A DNA stretch of 64,000 nt from an uncultured Dyadobacter sp. GTDB lineage: Bacteria; Bacteroidota; Bacteroidia; Cytophagales; Spirosomataceae. Positions 1 to 9,503 of the stretch are shown piece by piece. The stretch covers positions 248,001 through 312,000 of the forward strand of contig NZ_CAMLSE010000004.1 in assembly GCF_946482605.1 (NCBI RefSeq), in the 5' to 3' direction. Position numbers and translations under genes: made by a program. The notes beneath the pieces were generated by a model. That model was not told where the DNA came from. It made no database searches and worked only from the letters and a program-made list of their open reading frames with translations. Positions within the stretch are counted from its first letter, which is position 1. The number at the start of each line of letters is the position of its first letter.

Positions 1-2
1 GT

Positions 3-539
3 AGCAAACTAGCCGGCGGCAAGGGCCTGACGATCGATCGCGGACACCACGTGCCATTGATCGTAAACTGGGGATCGGGGCGCTACAAAACGCACGAAAC
101 CAATGACCTTGTCGATTTTACCGACATCCTGCCGACCATCGCGCAGGCCGCGGGGGCAAAAGTGCCAGCAGACTGGAACACAGACGGTACCAGCATTTTG
201 CCGCAGATCAAAGGAGAAAAGGGCACACCGCGCAAATGGGTTTTCTCGCATTATCAGCCTATCCATTCAGAAGCGGCTAATAAACAATCGGCCCGCTTTT
301 TCCGCGATCGCCGCTACAAGCTGTATTCGGACGGCCGGTTTTACGATTTGCAAAAAGATATAGAAGAAAAGAGCCCGATTGCCGTAGGGCAGGCCGGAGC
401 GGAAGGAGAGCGGATCAGGAAGGTGTTTCAGGCTGAAATGGCGAAACTCCCCGCCTGGAAATTCGGCGACCCCGGCGTGGCCAAAGTGGTATTGCCAGGC
501 TTGGAGCCGGATCCGGCGTTTGCGGATAAGGCGGATTAA
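3..539 (+). CDS. Sulfatase, C-terminal part (5' end outside window)
   Basis: The reading frame is open to the left edge, so this is the C-terminal 178 residues of a longer protein; the GTG at 51 is an internal codon. The visible part starts in the sulfatase section reading HVPLIVNWG, continues through VDFTDILPTI (the usual D-x-x-PT of arylsulfatase A-like proteins) and ends with a small C-terminal subdomain containing RRYKLYSDGRFYDLQKD, the typical sulfatase ending that describes local structure before the tail. The catalytic CxPSR segment and metal ligands lie outside the window, so activity cannot be judged. It is followed by a good terminator at 554-600, so it is probably a transcription unit separate from the next three sulfatases. 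Substrate unknown. Confidence 0.85.
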   Translation, partial: SKLAGGKGLTIDRGHHVPLIVNWGSGRYKTHETNDLVDFTDILPTIAQAAGAKVPADWNTDGTSILPQIKGEKGTPRKWVFSHYQPIHSEAANKQSARFFRDRRYKLYSDGRFYDLQKDIEEKSPIAVGQAGAEGERIRKVFQAEMAKLPAWKFGDPGVAKVVLPGLEPDPAFADKAD

Positions 540-553
540 AGCAATAGCAGATG

Positions 554-600
554 CAGCTACCGGGGAGGCGCTTACGGAACCTTACCGGTAGCTGATTTTT
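554..600 (+). terminator. Rho-independent terminator after first sulfatase
   Basis: A 10-bp perfect stem, CAGCTACCGG (554-563) with CCGGTAGCTG (585-594), is followed by ATTTTT. It sits 14 bases after the stop codon of the partial sulfatase and separates it from the next sulfatase gene. Confidence 0.75.
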
Positions 601-632
601 ATGACTGATTTTTAAAACAAAAAAAGACCAAT

Positions 633-2015
633 ATGATACGAAAGCATCGCATCGTTGCCCGGGCAATCTTTCTGCTGCTGTCGGCGATTACTTATCCTGC
701 GCTGGCCCAAAGCACGAAATACAATGTCCTCTTTATCGCCGTGGACGACATGAACGACTGGATCGGGCCGTTTGGCGGGTACGAAGGGATCAAAACGCCG
801 AATATCGACAAGCTGGCCAGGAAGGGAGTGGTATTCAAAAGGGCCTATTGCGCTGCACCGGCATGCAATCCCTCGCGTGCGAGTCTGCTCACGGGTGTGC
901 GGCCTTCTTCATCAGGGGTTTATCACAACAACCAGCCATGGCGGCCGGTGCTGCAAGATGCGGTCACCATTCCGCAATACTTTACGGCCAATGGCTATGA
1001 GGTAAAAGGTGCGGGCAAGATTTTTCATAATGCATTCAATGACAAGGCTTCCTGGCCTGCCTATTTCGATATACCTAAATCGCCTGAGCCTGCACAAGCA
1101 CCTGTCAACGGCTTCGCCCATTTCGACTGGAGTCCGGTTGATGCAAAGGATGAAGATATGGGCGATTACAAAATAGTGAACGAAGGCATCGGTTTTCTGG
1201 ATCAGAAACATAGTAAGCCCTTCTTTCTCGCGGTGGGTTTTACTCGTCCGCACTTGCCGTGGTATGTGCCGCAAAAGTATTTTGATCAATATCCATTGTC
1301 TTCCATTAAACTGCCCAAAACCATCACCAACGACTTGCAGGACGTCCCGGATGCCGGTGTGAAAATCGCTAAACCGAAAGGCGACCACCAATTCGTCGTG
1401 GAACACAAACAGTGGGAGAAGGCGGTGCAAGGGTACCTGGCCAGCATTACATTCGCGGACGGGCAGATTGGCCGGTTGCTGGATGCGCTGGAAAAAAGTG
1501 CTTACGCTCAAAATACCATTGTCGTCTTTTTTGGCGATCACGGCTGGCACCTCGGCGAAAAGGAGCATTGGAGGAAGTTTGCACTGTGGGAAGAGGCTTC
1601 ACGCGTGCCTTTTATTGTTTATGCCCCTGGTTTATCGAAAGCGAATGGGATCTCGGAACGCACCGTCAATCTGATGGATATTTACCCAACACTCACCGAA
1701 CTGTGTAAATTACCCGCCAAAAAGGGCGTGGAAGGCAACAGCATCGTGCCGCTCCTGAAAAACCCGGGTACGACATGGAACCATCCGTCGGTGACAACCC
1801 ATGGTTTTGGAAATCATGCCGTACGCTCTGAAAAGTATCGGTATATACGCTACAATGATGGTTCTGAGGAACTATACGACCACGATGCCGATCCGCAGGA
1901 GTGGAAAAATCTTGCAAAAGATGAAAAATATGCGGCCGTGAAGAAGGATCTGGCAAAGTCGTTGCCTGTGGTGAATGCCAAAGATGCCCCGACGGTGAAA
2001 GAGGGGAAGGAGTAA
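633..2015 (+). CDS. Secreted sulfatase, iduronate-2-sulfatase-like
   Basis: A 460-residue sulfatase that should hydrolyse a sulfate ester, probably on a polysaccharide, in the periplasm. A signal peptide spans about residues 1-26 (ends YPALAQ). Metal-binding aspartates are in FIAVDD near residues 35-39; the formylglycine site is CNPSR, with the cysteine to be oxidised at residue 78; a catalytic lysine is likely in GAGKIFH; and the distal metal site is GDHGWHLGEK near residue 305. The HWRKFALWEEASRVP segment is characteristic of the iduronate-2-sulfatase-like group. It is first of three sulfatases separated by 15 bp and then overlapping, so they are probably co-transcribed. Formylglycine formation needs an FGE or anSME maturase, and neither is in the window. 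The real substrate cannot be read from sequence. Confidence 0.93.
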   Translation: MIRKHRIVARAIFLLLSAITYPALAQSTKYNVLFIAVDDMNDWIGPFGGYEGIKTPNIDKLARKGVVFKRAYCAAPACNPSRASLLTGVRPSSSGVYHNNQPWRPVLQDAVTIPQYFTANGYEVKGAGKIFHNAFNDKASWPAYFDIPKSPEPAQAPVNGFAHFDWSPVDAKDEDMGDYKIVNEGIGFLDQKHSKPFFLAVGFTRPHLPWYVPQKYFDQYPLSSIKLPKTITNDLQDVPDAGVKIAKPKGDHQFVVEHKQWEKAVQGYLASITFADGQIGRLLDALEKSAYAQNTIVVFFGDHGWHLGEKEHWRKFALWEEASRVPFIVYAPGLSKANGISERTVNLMDIYPTLTELCKLPAKKGVEGNSIVPLLKNPGTTWNHPSVTTHGFGNHAVRSEKYRYIRYNDGSEELYDHDADPQEWKNLAKDEKYAAVKKDLAKSLPVVNAKDAPTVKEGKE

Positions 2016-2030
2016 CTAAACCAACATCCA

Positions 2031-3464
2031 ATGATAAAAAAATACGCATTGCTGGCGCTCACGGCGCTTTCACTCATTCCTGTTACGACCTTGCAGGCAT
2101 TAGCCGGCGAAGATGGAGAAAAGGCCAGGCCTAAATATAATGTGCTGTTCATCGCGGTCGACGACCTGAACAACGACCTGGGTACTTACGGAAATACGTT
2201 TGTAAAATCACCGAATATCGACCGTCTTGCCAAACGCGGCGTGCGCTTTGATAAGGCTTACACCCAATTTCCGCTTTGCAGTCCCAGCCGCTCGTCGCTA
2301 CTCACCGGCCAGCGCCCCGACGTGACGAAAATTTATGAGCTCCAAACCCATTTTCGTAAAAACCTGCCGGATATCGTCACTTTGCCGCAGTTATTCAAAA
2401 ACAATAATTATTACAGTGCGAGGGTTGGCAAGATTTACCATTATGGCGTGCCCGGCCAGATTGGCACCGATGGGCTGGACGATCCGGATTCCTGGAATTA
2501 CCGCGTAAATCCCAAAGGACGAGACAAGACCGAAGAGCCATTGATCAAAAATCTGACACCCGATCGCGGACTGGGCAGCGCATTGGCCTGGCGGGCAACC
2601 GAAGGCACCGACGAAGAGCAAACCGACGGGATGATCGCCAGCGAGGCGATCAAAATTATGAAGGAGAAGAAGAATGAGCCATTCTTCCTCGCTGTTGGGT
2701 TTTTCAGACCACATACTCCGTACGTGGCGCCCAAGAAATACTTCGATATGTATCCGGTAGACCAGGTTCCGCTACCCAAGGAGATCCCGAACGACCTCGA
2801 CGATGTGCCGGAAGCTGCTTTGTTTACCAAGCCACCGCATTGGGGCCTGGATGAAGCCAAACGACGGGAGGCACTGCGGGCCTACTATGCGACGATCTCT
2901 TTTATGGATTCCCAGGTAGGGAAGCTGATCGACGCGGTGGACCAACTGAAACTCGCCGAAAAGACGATTATCGTACTTTGGAGCGATCATGGCTACAATG
3001 TTGGTCAGCACGGGCAGTGGATGAAGCAAAGTCTTTTTGAAAACTCTGCCCGCGTGCCGCTCATTATTTCTGTGCCGGGCGGGACCAAAGGAAAGGCGTC
3101 CGGCCGCACCGTTGAGCTGGTCGATATTTATCCCACGCTGGCCGAGTTATGCGGGCTCGATCCCAAGCAGGATTTACAAGGGAAAAGCCTGACCCCGCTA
3201 CTGAAAAACCCGACGGCTGTTTGGGATAAAGCTGCCTATACTCAGGTAAAGAGAGGACAGATATTTGGTAGAAGCGTCCGTACGGAGCGTTTTCGATATA
3301 CCGAATGGGATGGTGGTAATGCGGGAACCGAACTGTACGACCACCGTAAAGACCCGGGCGAGTTCACCAATCTGGCGAAAGACAACAATTTTATTATCAC
3401 AGTCAATGAAATGGCTGCATTGCTGAAAAAGGGTTATCCGGAAGCAGCACGGTCCGGCAAATGA
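2031..3464 (+). CDS. Secreted sulfatase, iduronate-2-sulfatase-like
   Basis: A 477-residue sulfatase, second of the three-gene set and clearly related to the one before it (both carry FIAVDD near the start and a PFFLAVGF-R-PH segment). The signal peptide is about residues 1-26. The formylglycine motif is CSPSR at residues 83-87, followed by the standard SSLLTGQRP. The distal metal and active-site segment is WSDHGYNVGQHGQW. The C-terminus carries ELYDHRKDPGEFTNLA, usual for family S1 sulfatases. It starts 15 bp after the previous stop, and its last codons overlap the next start. Two similar paralogues in a row suggest duplication followed by divergence toward different positions on one sulfated substrate; that last point is inference. 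Confidence 0.93.
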   Translation: MIKKYALLALTALSLIPVTTLQALAGEDGEKARPKYNVLFIAVDDLNNDLGTYGNTFVKSPNIDRLAKRGVRFDKAYTQFPLCSPSRSSLLTGQRPDVTKIYELQTHFRKNLPDIVTLPQLFKNNNYYSARVGKIYHYGVPGQIGTDGLDDPDSWNYRVNPKGRDKTEEPLIKNLTPDRGLGSALAWRATEGTDEEQTDGMIASEAIKIMKEKKNEPFFLAVGFFRPHTPYVAPKKYFDMYPVDQVPLPKEIPNDLDDVPEAALFTKPPHWGLDEAKRREALRAYYATISFMDSQVGKLIDAVDQLKLAEKTIIVLWSDHGYNVGQHGQWMKQSLFENSARVPLIISVPGGTKGKASGRTVELVDIYPTLAELCGLDPKQDLQGKSLTPLLKNPTAVWDKAAYTQVKRGQIFGRSVRTERFRYTEWDGGNAGTELYDHRKDPGEFTNLAKDNNFIITVNEMAALLKKGYPEAARSGK

Positions 3465-4924
3465 TGTTCAGTTACAAAAACATAATCCGGTTGTCGGTAG
3501 CGGGTATTGTTTCCGTACTGGCAACCGGTTTGATGTGGAAAGGGGATTATCAACCGCCACGTAAACCGAATGTGGTCATCATCCTGGCCGATCAGTGGAA
3601 TGCGCAGTCGCTGGGCTATGCAGGGAATAGTGATGTGAAAACGCCCAATTTAGATCAATTAGCGAGCCGTAGCGTGGTGTTCAACACTGCGGTGTCGGTG
3701 ATGCCGGTATGCAGTCCTGCCCGGGCCAGCCTGCTCACAGGCCAGTACCCGCTTACGCATGGGGTATTTTATAATGATCGCCCGCTGCGCAATGCGGCCG
3801 TGACTTTGGCGGAGATTTATAAGGAGGCTGGCTATACCACCGGGTATATTGGCAAATGGCACGTCAATGGACAGGCCAACACCGAAAAACAATTCGCTGC
3901 CCGCAGCCGCCCCGTGCCCCGCGACCGTCGGCAGGGTTTCGATTACTGGAAAGCCAGGGAGGTGACGCACGACTATAACAGTTCATTCTATTTCGACGAA
4001 AACGATGCCCGTCATGAATGGGAGGGATATGACGTATTCCCGCAGACCGATAGCGCCATGCGCTTTATCGACAGGAATAAAAACAGCCCATTCCTGCTCG
4101 TGCTTTCCTGGGGCCCGCCACACGACCCCTACCTTACTGCGCCGGAAGCTTACCGCAAATTGTATGACCCGGAAAAGCTGAAATTGCGTCCCAACATCCC
4201 CGACTCATTGAAGGCCAAGGCACGGAAGGACCTGGCCGGATATTATGCTCATTGTACGGCTTTGGACAAGTCTGCGGGCGACCTGCTGGCAGCTTTGAAA
4301 AAGGCTGGTGTGGAGGAAAATACCATTCTGCTTTTCACCTCCGATCATGGCGATATGCTGTACTCACAAGGGAAAGTCAGAAAGCAGAAGCCTTGGGATG
4401 AGTCTGTGCTGGTACCGCTGCTGGTGCATTATCCGGCGGGGTTAGGTAACGGCAAACGCGAACTTTCGATGCCGTTTTCGAATGTCGATGTACTTCCCAC
4501 CTTGCTGGGGATGAGTAATCTGAAAATTCCTTCCTCGGTAGAGGGCACCAACTATGCGGATGTGCTTGCAGGAAAAAGACAGCCGACCGGCGAAGAGGCC
4601 GCCTTGATCCAGGTGCCAGTCCCTTTCCATGAGAACAATTTTCTAAATGGAGGAAAGGAGTACCGGGGAATCAGAACAAAGCAATATACTTATGTGAGGG
4701 ATTTGAAAGGTCCGTGGCTCCTGTATGACAATGTGAAGGATCCTTACCAATTGAACAACCTCGTTGGTACAACGGCTTACGCGTCCGTCCAGGCAAAGCT
4801 TGAAAAAGTTTTAAGAGCGCAGCTGGCGGATGCCCGGGATAATTTCCTTACGGCCGACGAGTACATGAGGCAATGGAATTACCGGTATGACGGAAAGGAT
4901 AGTCTGAGAATCTCCGGATTTTGA
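3461..4924 (+). CDS. Sulfatase (arylsulfatase/choline-sulfatase-like branch)
   Basis: A 487-residue sulfatase whose ATGA start overlaps the stop of the upstream sulfatase, implying translational coupling. The N-terminus has a hydrophobic stretch at about residues 8-24 that is a signal peptide or anchor. The metal site reads ILADQWNA (D-Q instead of D-D, as in choline-sulfatase and sulfamidase-like groups). The formylglycine motif is CSPAR at residues 84-88, and GKWH (about residue 131) holds the expected lysine and histidine. The distal site is FTSDHGDM. It therefore belongs to a different sulfatase branch from its two upstream neighbours, so the operon probably attacks more than one sulfate linkage. 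It converges on the FG-GAP gene across a shared terminator. Confidence 0.92.
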   Translation: MMFSYKNIIRLSVAGIVSVLATGLMWKGDYQPPRKPNVVIILADQWNAQSLGYAGNSDVKTPNLDQLASRSVVFNTAVSVMPVCSPARASLLTGQYPLTHGVFYNDRPLRNAAVTLAEIYKEAGYTTGYIGKWHVNGQANTEKQFAARSRPVPRDRRQGFDYWKAREVTHDYNSSFYFDENDARHEWEGYDVFPQTDSAMRFIDRNKNSPFLLVLSWGPPHDPYLTAPEAYRKLYDPEKLKLRPNIPDSLKAKARKDLAGYYAHCTALDKSAGDLLAALKKAGVEENTILLFTSDHGDMLYSQGKVRKQKPWDESVLVPLLVHYPAGLGNGKRELSMPFSNVDVLPTLLGMSNLKIPSSVEGTNYADVLAGKRQPTGEEAALIQVPVPFHENNFLNGGKEYRGIRTKQYTYVRDLKGPWLLYDNVKDPYQLNNLVGTTAYASVQAKLEKVLRAQLADARDNFLTADEYMRQWNYRYDGKDSLRISGF

Positions 4925-4946
4925 AAAGGCGGATTCCGGATTAGTC

Positions 4947-4988
4947 AAAGAGAAATACTCCCGAATTGCATCGGGAGCATTTCTCTTT
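4947..4988. terminator. Bidirectional terminator between convergent genes
   Basis: Two stacked stems: AAAGAGAAAT (4947-4956) with ATTTCTCTTT (4979-4988), and inside it CTCCCGA (4958-4964) with TCGGGAG (4971-4977). The A-tract on one side and T-tract on the other let it act for both the sulfatase operon (+) and the FG-GAP gene (-). Confidence 0.8.
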
Positions 4989-5000
4989 CAAGTGACTCAG

Positions 5001-8000
5001 CTACTTTTTGACCACTTGCATTGATTTCCCATTAAACTTGACGATATAAACGCCTGCCGGCAGCAGGGTCAGGTCGACTTCTGTGATGCCGTTAACATTC
5101 CTGATCGAATGGACTTTTTGGCCGGTCACTGCGAAAATCTGAACCTCTTCAACTTTCTCTTTCAGATCCAGGTGTAGCGACCCGCTGGTTGGATTCGGGA
5201 AAATATTCGCAACGACGCTTTTCGTCAGCATGACGGTCTCAATGTGACTGAAAGCAAAAGTTTCATCGAGATCGATCATTTTCAGGCGGTAGTAGCGTTT
5301 GGAAACAGCCCAAGCGGACGAATCAAGGTAAGAGTACTGACTATTGGTCAGCTTGTTTTCGTGCGATTTTTGCGTTCCTATGGTTTTCCAGTCTTTTCCG
5401 TTCGTGCTGCCCTGGATTTCGAAACGGTCGCTATTTTCTTCGGTAGCGGTTTCCCATTTGAGCAGCACGTTGTTTTCAACTGGTTTGGCCGAGAAGCTAA
5501 CCAGTGTCACAGGCAGGGCGGGCTCATTGAGGATGGTGTAAGATGATTGGGTATATGCCGGAAGGAATCTCCATGGGCCATATATCTGACCGGTGAGGGC
5601 TTTCAGCATACTATATCTGGGACGTGCCCTGATTTTGTTATCAAAACCTACTTTGGTGACTAATGTCGTCAGTTCCGTGCCCGGACCTCCCAAATCGATG
5701 TATTGATTGGTTTGCCCTGAGAAATTGGTGCTGTTTGTGATGGTACCTGCGCTGAAGAATGGAATGGACTCTTTTCTTGTTTCCCACACCAGCCTTGCGC
5801 TGTTTCTGCCCAGAAATGATTTGACCCGCAAACCCGCTCCGAAATTAGTCTGGCTAATTTGGGTATAGTTGATGTTGTCGACGAGGTTGGAATTGTACAC
5901 ACGGAGATTATTCCTTATTGCATTCCCTCCAAAATTGCCCTGATAAACAAAGGCGGCCCCTCCATCAATCGACATATTCACACCTCCGTCGTTGGATTCC
6001 AGGTTAAAGTTGGTCATCCCAATGATGATATCGCTGTAACCGTCTCCGTTTACATCACCGGCCCCGGCCACGGAAACGCCCATCCGGGCTTCCTGGAAGT
6101 TACTTTCTACGGAGACATTGTTGGCAGGAATTATGCCGTTCGCCGAACCGTAGTAGACAAACCCCATACCCTCATTGGGCGAGCCATTGTCATGCTCGGG
6201 AGCGCCAACGATCATATCGCTGTATCCGTCACCATTCACATCTCCGGCTCCCGCCACAGCTGCGCCGTAATGTGCATCGGCCTGTAAGCCTTTTAGTCTG
6301 AGACTAATTGCCTGTGTCCCCTGACTGGATCCATAAAAGATGAACGCGGCACCTTCGGAGGCGTTTGGCTTATTGTGAAAAAGGGGAGATCCTATCAGGA
6401 TTTCGCTAAACCCGTCCCCATTGAGGTCCCCGCCACTGGCGACTGAGAAGCCCATCCATGCTCCGGGGTCGCCAGATTCGAATACGTCTGACTTGTTTTG
6501 GTCTATTCCATTTTTTCCGCCGTAGTAAACAAATGCCGCGCCTTCCGATGCCTGGCCGTTTGAAAACGTGGGTGCTCCCACAATGACATCGTTATATCCG
6601 TCGCCATTCACATCGCCAGCTGAGGCCACTGAGAAGCCCATCTGGGCGTTGGCCTGTGTTCCTTCCAAAGCGAAGTAAAAGGAGCTGACACCCAAAGTTG
6701 TTCCATGGTACACAAATGCGGTACCGCAGTTGTTGCACCCTACCTTGTCGAAACTGGGCGCGCCAACAATCACATCCCGGATGCCATCTGCATTTACGTC
6801 CCCGGCACCTGCTACGGAGGTACCGAAATAGGCATTGGTCTGATTGCTTTCCAATTTCTGATTCCAGACTATGCTGATACCGTTCTTCGAGCCGTGATAG
6901 ACAAATGCAGCACCATTGTCTGTGCTTGCTCCATCGTAGTAGGGAGCTCCGACGATCAGGTCGCCGTATCCGTCTCCATTCACATCCCCTGCCGCAGATA
7001 CCGATGCGCCGAACTGTGCACCTGCTTGGCCGACATGCAGCTTATTGGAGAAAGATTTGGGTACGCCCGTTGCAGATCCGTAGTAAATGAATACGGCGCC
7101 TTCCTTTCCTGAACCATTATCAAACTGTGGTGCACCAACAACAATATCGGTGAACCCGTCTCCATTGAGATCGCCCGCACCGGTAACGGCGTTGCCAAAC
7201 TGGGCTCCGGATTGGTTGATCCCCAGCATAATCGTGGGGACCGCCAGGATACCCGAAGCGGAACCATGGAAAACAAAAGCGGATCCATTGTCAACCTTGG
7301 CTGCATTATCATATAAATTAGCACCACTGATGACATCGCTGTATCCGTCACCATTCACATCTCCCGCGCTTGCAACGGAGATACCCATTTGGGCTTCATC
7401 CTGGTCCGATTCCAATACTGCCACATGCGAATTGATACCGGTGGCTGTTCCATGATAGATGAACGCAGCCCCTTCTTTGGATGAGCCATTGCTATGGAGC
7501 GGCGCACCCACGATGAGATCGGAGAACCCATCGCCATTGACGTCACCTGCACTTGCCACTGCTGTACCAAACTCTGCACCAGGTTGATCTGCGCCGAGTG
7601 TGTCTTTGGCCGAAGCTGACACTCCGCCATTTGCAATTCCTTGATAAAGAAAGGCTGCTCCTTCACCATTGTCATATTTCGGGGCTCCTGCGATGACATC
7701 GCTTTGTCCGTCGCCATTGTAATCTCCCGCAGAAGCTACCGAAGATCCAAGTAGCGCGCCGGCCTGATTGCTTTCTAACGTAGCAACGGGCACTGTTTTG
7801 ATACCCATTGCAATACCGAGATAAACAAACGCGGCTCCTTCGTTATTTTCATTGTCGTCGTAATAGGGCGCCCCGGCGATGATATCACTGTATCCGTCGC
7901 CGTTAACGTCGCCTGCACCTGCCACCGCAGTACCCAGCGCCGCAAATGGCTGATCGCTTTCCAGGATGATAGGGGAAGGGAGTAATCCGGAAGCGGAGCC

Positions 8001-9311
8001 CAGATATACAAAAGCGGCACCTTCCCGAAGCTGATTGTTTTGATAGCTCGGAGCGCCTACGATAATGTCACTGAAGCCGTTATTATTGACGTCGCCGGCC
8101 AGTGCAACACTTTTACCGAATTCTGCATTGGCCAAATCACTTTCAATGGTGTCGGAGGCGGTTGTGTTGATTCCGGATGGCGAGCCGTAGTAAAGGAAAA
8201 TAGCTCCCTCTGCCTGTTGGCCGTTCTGATAATGCGGAGCGCCGATAACCAGGTCACCCAATCCATCTCCGTTGATATCTCCGGCGGTAGAAGCCGCATA
8301 GCCAAACAGTGCATCAGAAACCCCTCCTTCCAGTTTTACGAGCGAACTGGCTTCTATGCCTGTCCCTGAGCCGTAGTATACAAAAGCGGCTCCCTGGTTT
8401 TCGATGCCATTGTCCCAGCCCACGACGCCTATTACAATTTCACTGTATCCGTCGCCATTGAGATCTCCCGCTGTCTGGACCGAATACCCGAGGTTATCCC
8501 GCGATGTAAGGCCATACAGCTGCTTATCGGCATTTCCAGGATTGCCATGCGCAATGATGGGGTCGATGGTAACGGGATAGGCGGCGTTTTCAGCTTCGAC
8601 ATGCAATACAATTTCCTGACCTTTAAAAGAGATGGAAGAGGCTAATATTCTGCCATTGGCATCCCAACATTTCAGGTCGCTGTAACTAAGGCTTGAACCA
8701 TCGGGTGAGCCAGTTGTTCCATATTGCATATGCAGGTTTCCGTCGGGGGCCTGGCTGATGGCGGCACCCTGGGCTTTCAGTTTTACTTCCAGGTACCTGG
8801 TTTCTTTTGGTGCATGATGGACGATGAAATTCTCACGGATTCCCTCCGGACTATTGATGAATTCTTCGGTAAATCCGGAATGGCTGATCTGAAGTTGATT
8901 TTCGTCAACCTTCGAGGTAGCCGTTTGCTGTGGCGCATGGATGAGATGGCCGTCGGCAAAAACGCCGCTGGTAACCAGGGAAACCTTGAATGGCCGGGCG
9001 ACGTCGACACGGCTCTCGATTGTCAGCAAATCGGGCTGAAAATGGCTGCGCAGATTTTGGGCTCGGTTTGGAGCCTGTAAAATTCCGCTCTTTTCCCCGG
9101 CGTTGATATGATACTCCATCAACGCGATTTGGTCGAAGTAAGACTTGTCGTTGTTTGTACCAGAGATAGCGGAAACTGTTACCGGTTGTTTTTTAATTTC
9201 CCCGGAAGCAGAATGGAGCGACGGCAGGAGCAAGCCTGCATACTGTAACGAAGCTGTGAGCGCAAGGCAAGCTATAAAAGCATAGTACGCGCGATGATAG
9301 ATTTTTCTCAT
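5001..9311 (-). CDS. Giant FG-GAP (integrin-alpha-like) repeat protein with T9SS sorting domain
   Basis: About 1,436 residues from the ATG at 9311, chosen because it gives a compact signal peptide (MRKIYHR then a hydrophobic run); an in-frame ATG five codons upstream at 9326 is possible. After an N-terminal region of about 270 residues come 14 FG-GAP repeats, each with a calcium-loop-like GDxNGDGxxD followed by IxVGAP. They fold as beta-propeller blades in integrin alpha chains. The last 200 residues contain a domain common in Cytophagales (LVSFSAKPVENNVLLKWET) and a C-terminal sorting domain beginning IFPNPTSG, about 69 residues, that directs export by the type IX secretion system and surface attachment or release. 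The role is probably adhesion or binding of a surface ligand; no catalytic motif is visible. Confidence 0.92.
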   Translation of the reverse strand: MRKIYHRAYYAFIACLALTASLQYAGLLLPSLHSASGEIKKQPVTVSAISGTNNDKSYFDQIALMEYHINAGEKSGILQAPNRAQNLRSHFQPDLLTIESRVDVARPFKVSLVTSGVFADGHLIHAPQQTATSKVDENQLQISHSGFTEEFINSPEGIRENFIVHHAPKETRYLEVKLKAQGAAISQAPDGNLHMQYGTTGSPDGSSLSYSDLKCWDANGRILASSISFKGQEIVLHVEAENAAYPVTIDPIIAHGNPGNADKQLYGLTSRDNLGYSVQTAGDLNGDGYSEIVIGVVGWDNGIENQGAAFVYYGSGTGIEASSLVKLEGGVSDALFGYAASTAGDINGDGLGDLVIGAPHYQNGQQAEGAIFLYYGSPSGINTTASDTIESDLANAEFGKSVALAGDVNNNGFSDIIVGAPSYQNNQLREGAAFVYLGSASGLLPSPIILESDQPFAALGTAVAGAGDVNGDGYSDIIAGAPYYDDNENNEGAAFVYLGIAMGIKTVPVATLESNQAGALLGSSVASAGDYNGDGQSDVIAGAPKYDNGEGAAFLYQGIANGGVSASAKDTLGADQPGAEFGTAVASAGDVNGDGFSDLIVGAPLHSNGSSKEGAAFIYHGTATGINSHVAVLESDQDEAQMGISVASAGDVNGDGYSDVISGANLYDNAAKVDNGSAFVFHGSASGILAVPTIMLGINQSGAQFGNAVTGAGDLNGDGFTDIVVGAPQFDNGSGKEGAVFIYYGSATGVPKSFSNKLHVGQAGAQFGASVSAAGDVNGDGYGDLIVGAPYYDGASTDNGAAFVYHGSKNGISIVWNQKLESNQTNAYFGTSVAGAGDVNADGIRDVIVGAPSFDKVGCNNCGTAFVYHGTTLGVSSFYFALEGTQANAQMGFSVASAGDVNGDGYNDVIVGAPTFSNGQASEGAAFVYYGGKNGIDQNKSDVFESGDPGAWMGFSVASGGDLNGDGFSEILIGSPLFHNKPNASEGAAFIFYGSSQGTQAISLRLKGLQADAHYGAAVAGAGDVNGDGYSDMIVGAPEHDNGSPNEGMGFVYYGSANGIIPANNVSVESNFQEARMGVSVAGAGDVNGDGYSDIIIGMTNFNLESNDGGVNMSIDGGAAFVYQGNFGGNAIRNNLRVYNSNLVDNINYTQISQTNFGAGLRVKSFLGRNSARLVWETRKESIPFFSAGTITNSTNFSGQTNQYIDLGGPGTELTTLVTKVGFDNKIRARPRYSMLKALTGQIYGPWRFLPAYTQSSYTILNEPALPVTLVSFSAKPVENNVLLKWETATEENSDRFEIQGSTNGKDWKTIGTQKSHENKLTNSQYSYLDSSAWAVSKRYYRLKMIDLDETFAFSHIETVMLTKSVVANIFPNPTSGSLHLDLKEKVEEVQIFAVTGQKVHSIRNVNGITEVDLTLLPAGVYIVKFNGKSMQVVKK
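6010..8520 (-). repeat. Tandem DNA repeats encoding 14 FG-GAP units
   Basis: The repeat units inside the FG-GAP gene recur about every 190-200 bases, visible on the + strand as recurring segments such as TCGCTGTATCCGTC followed by CCATTCACATC. Sequence identity between units is high around the calcium loop and lower between loops, so the array arose by repeated internal duplication and could change in copy number by recombination. Confidence 0.85.
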
Positions 9312-9503
9312 AAGTGTTGTGTACATTTAGGTGACAACAGGTTGCTTTGATTTGAACTTCAAATTATGGTCACCGTCTATTGTAACAGGAAAAGAATTAC
9401 CGGGGTGTCGGTAAGGATGAGTGGGCGGTAAGTAGAGATGAGTCCTTCCAGCGTGATACCCAGGATCCCACAGATTATTTTACCCTTTTTGATAGCTTTT
9501 GAA

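Noticed and set aside
5859..8369. Several + strand open frames of 60-140 codons inside the FG-GAP gene
   Set aside because: They recur in step with the FG-GAP repeat unit on the opposite strand and have no independent features, so they are shadows of the repeats.
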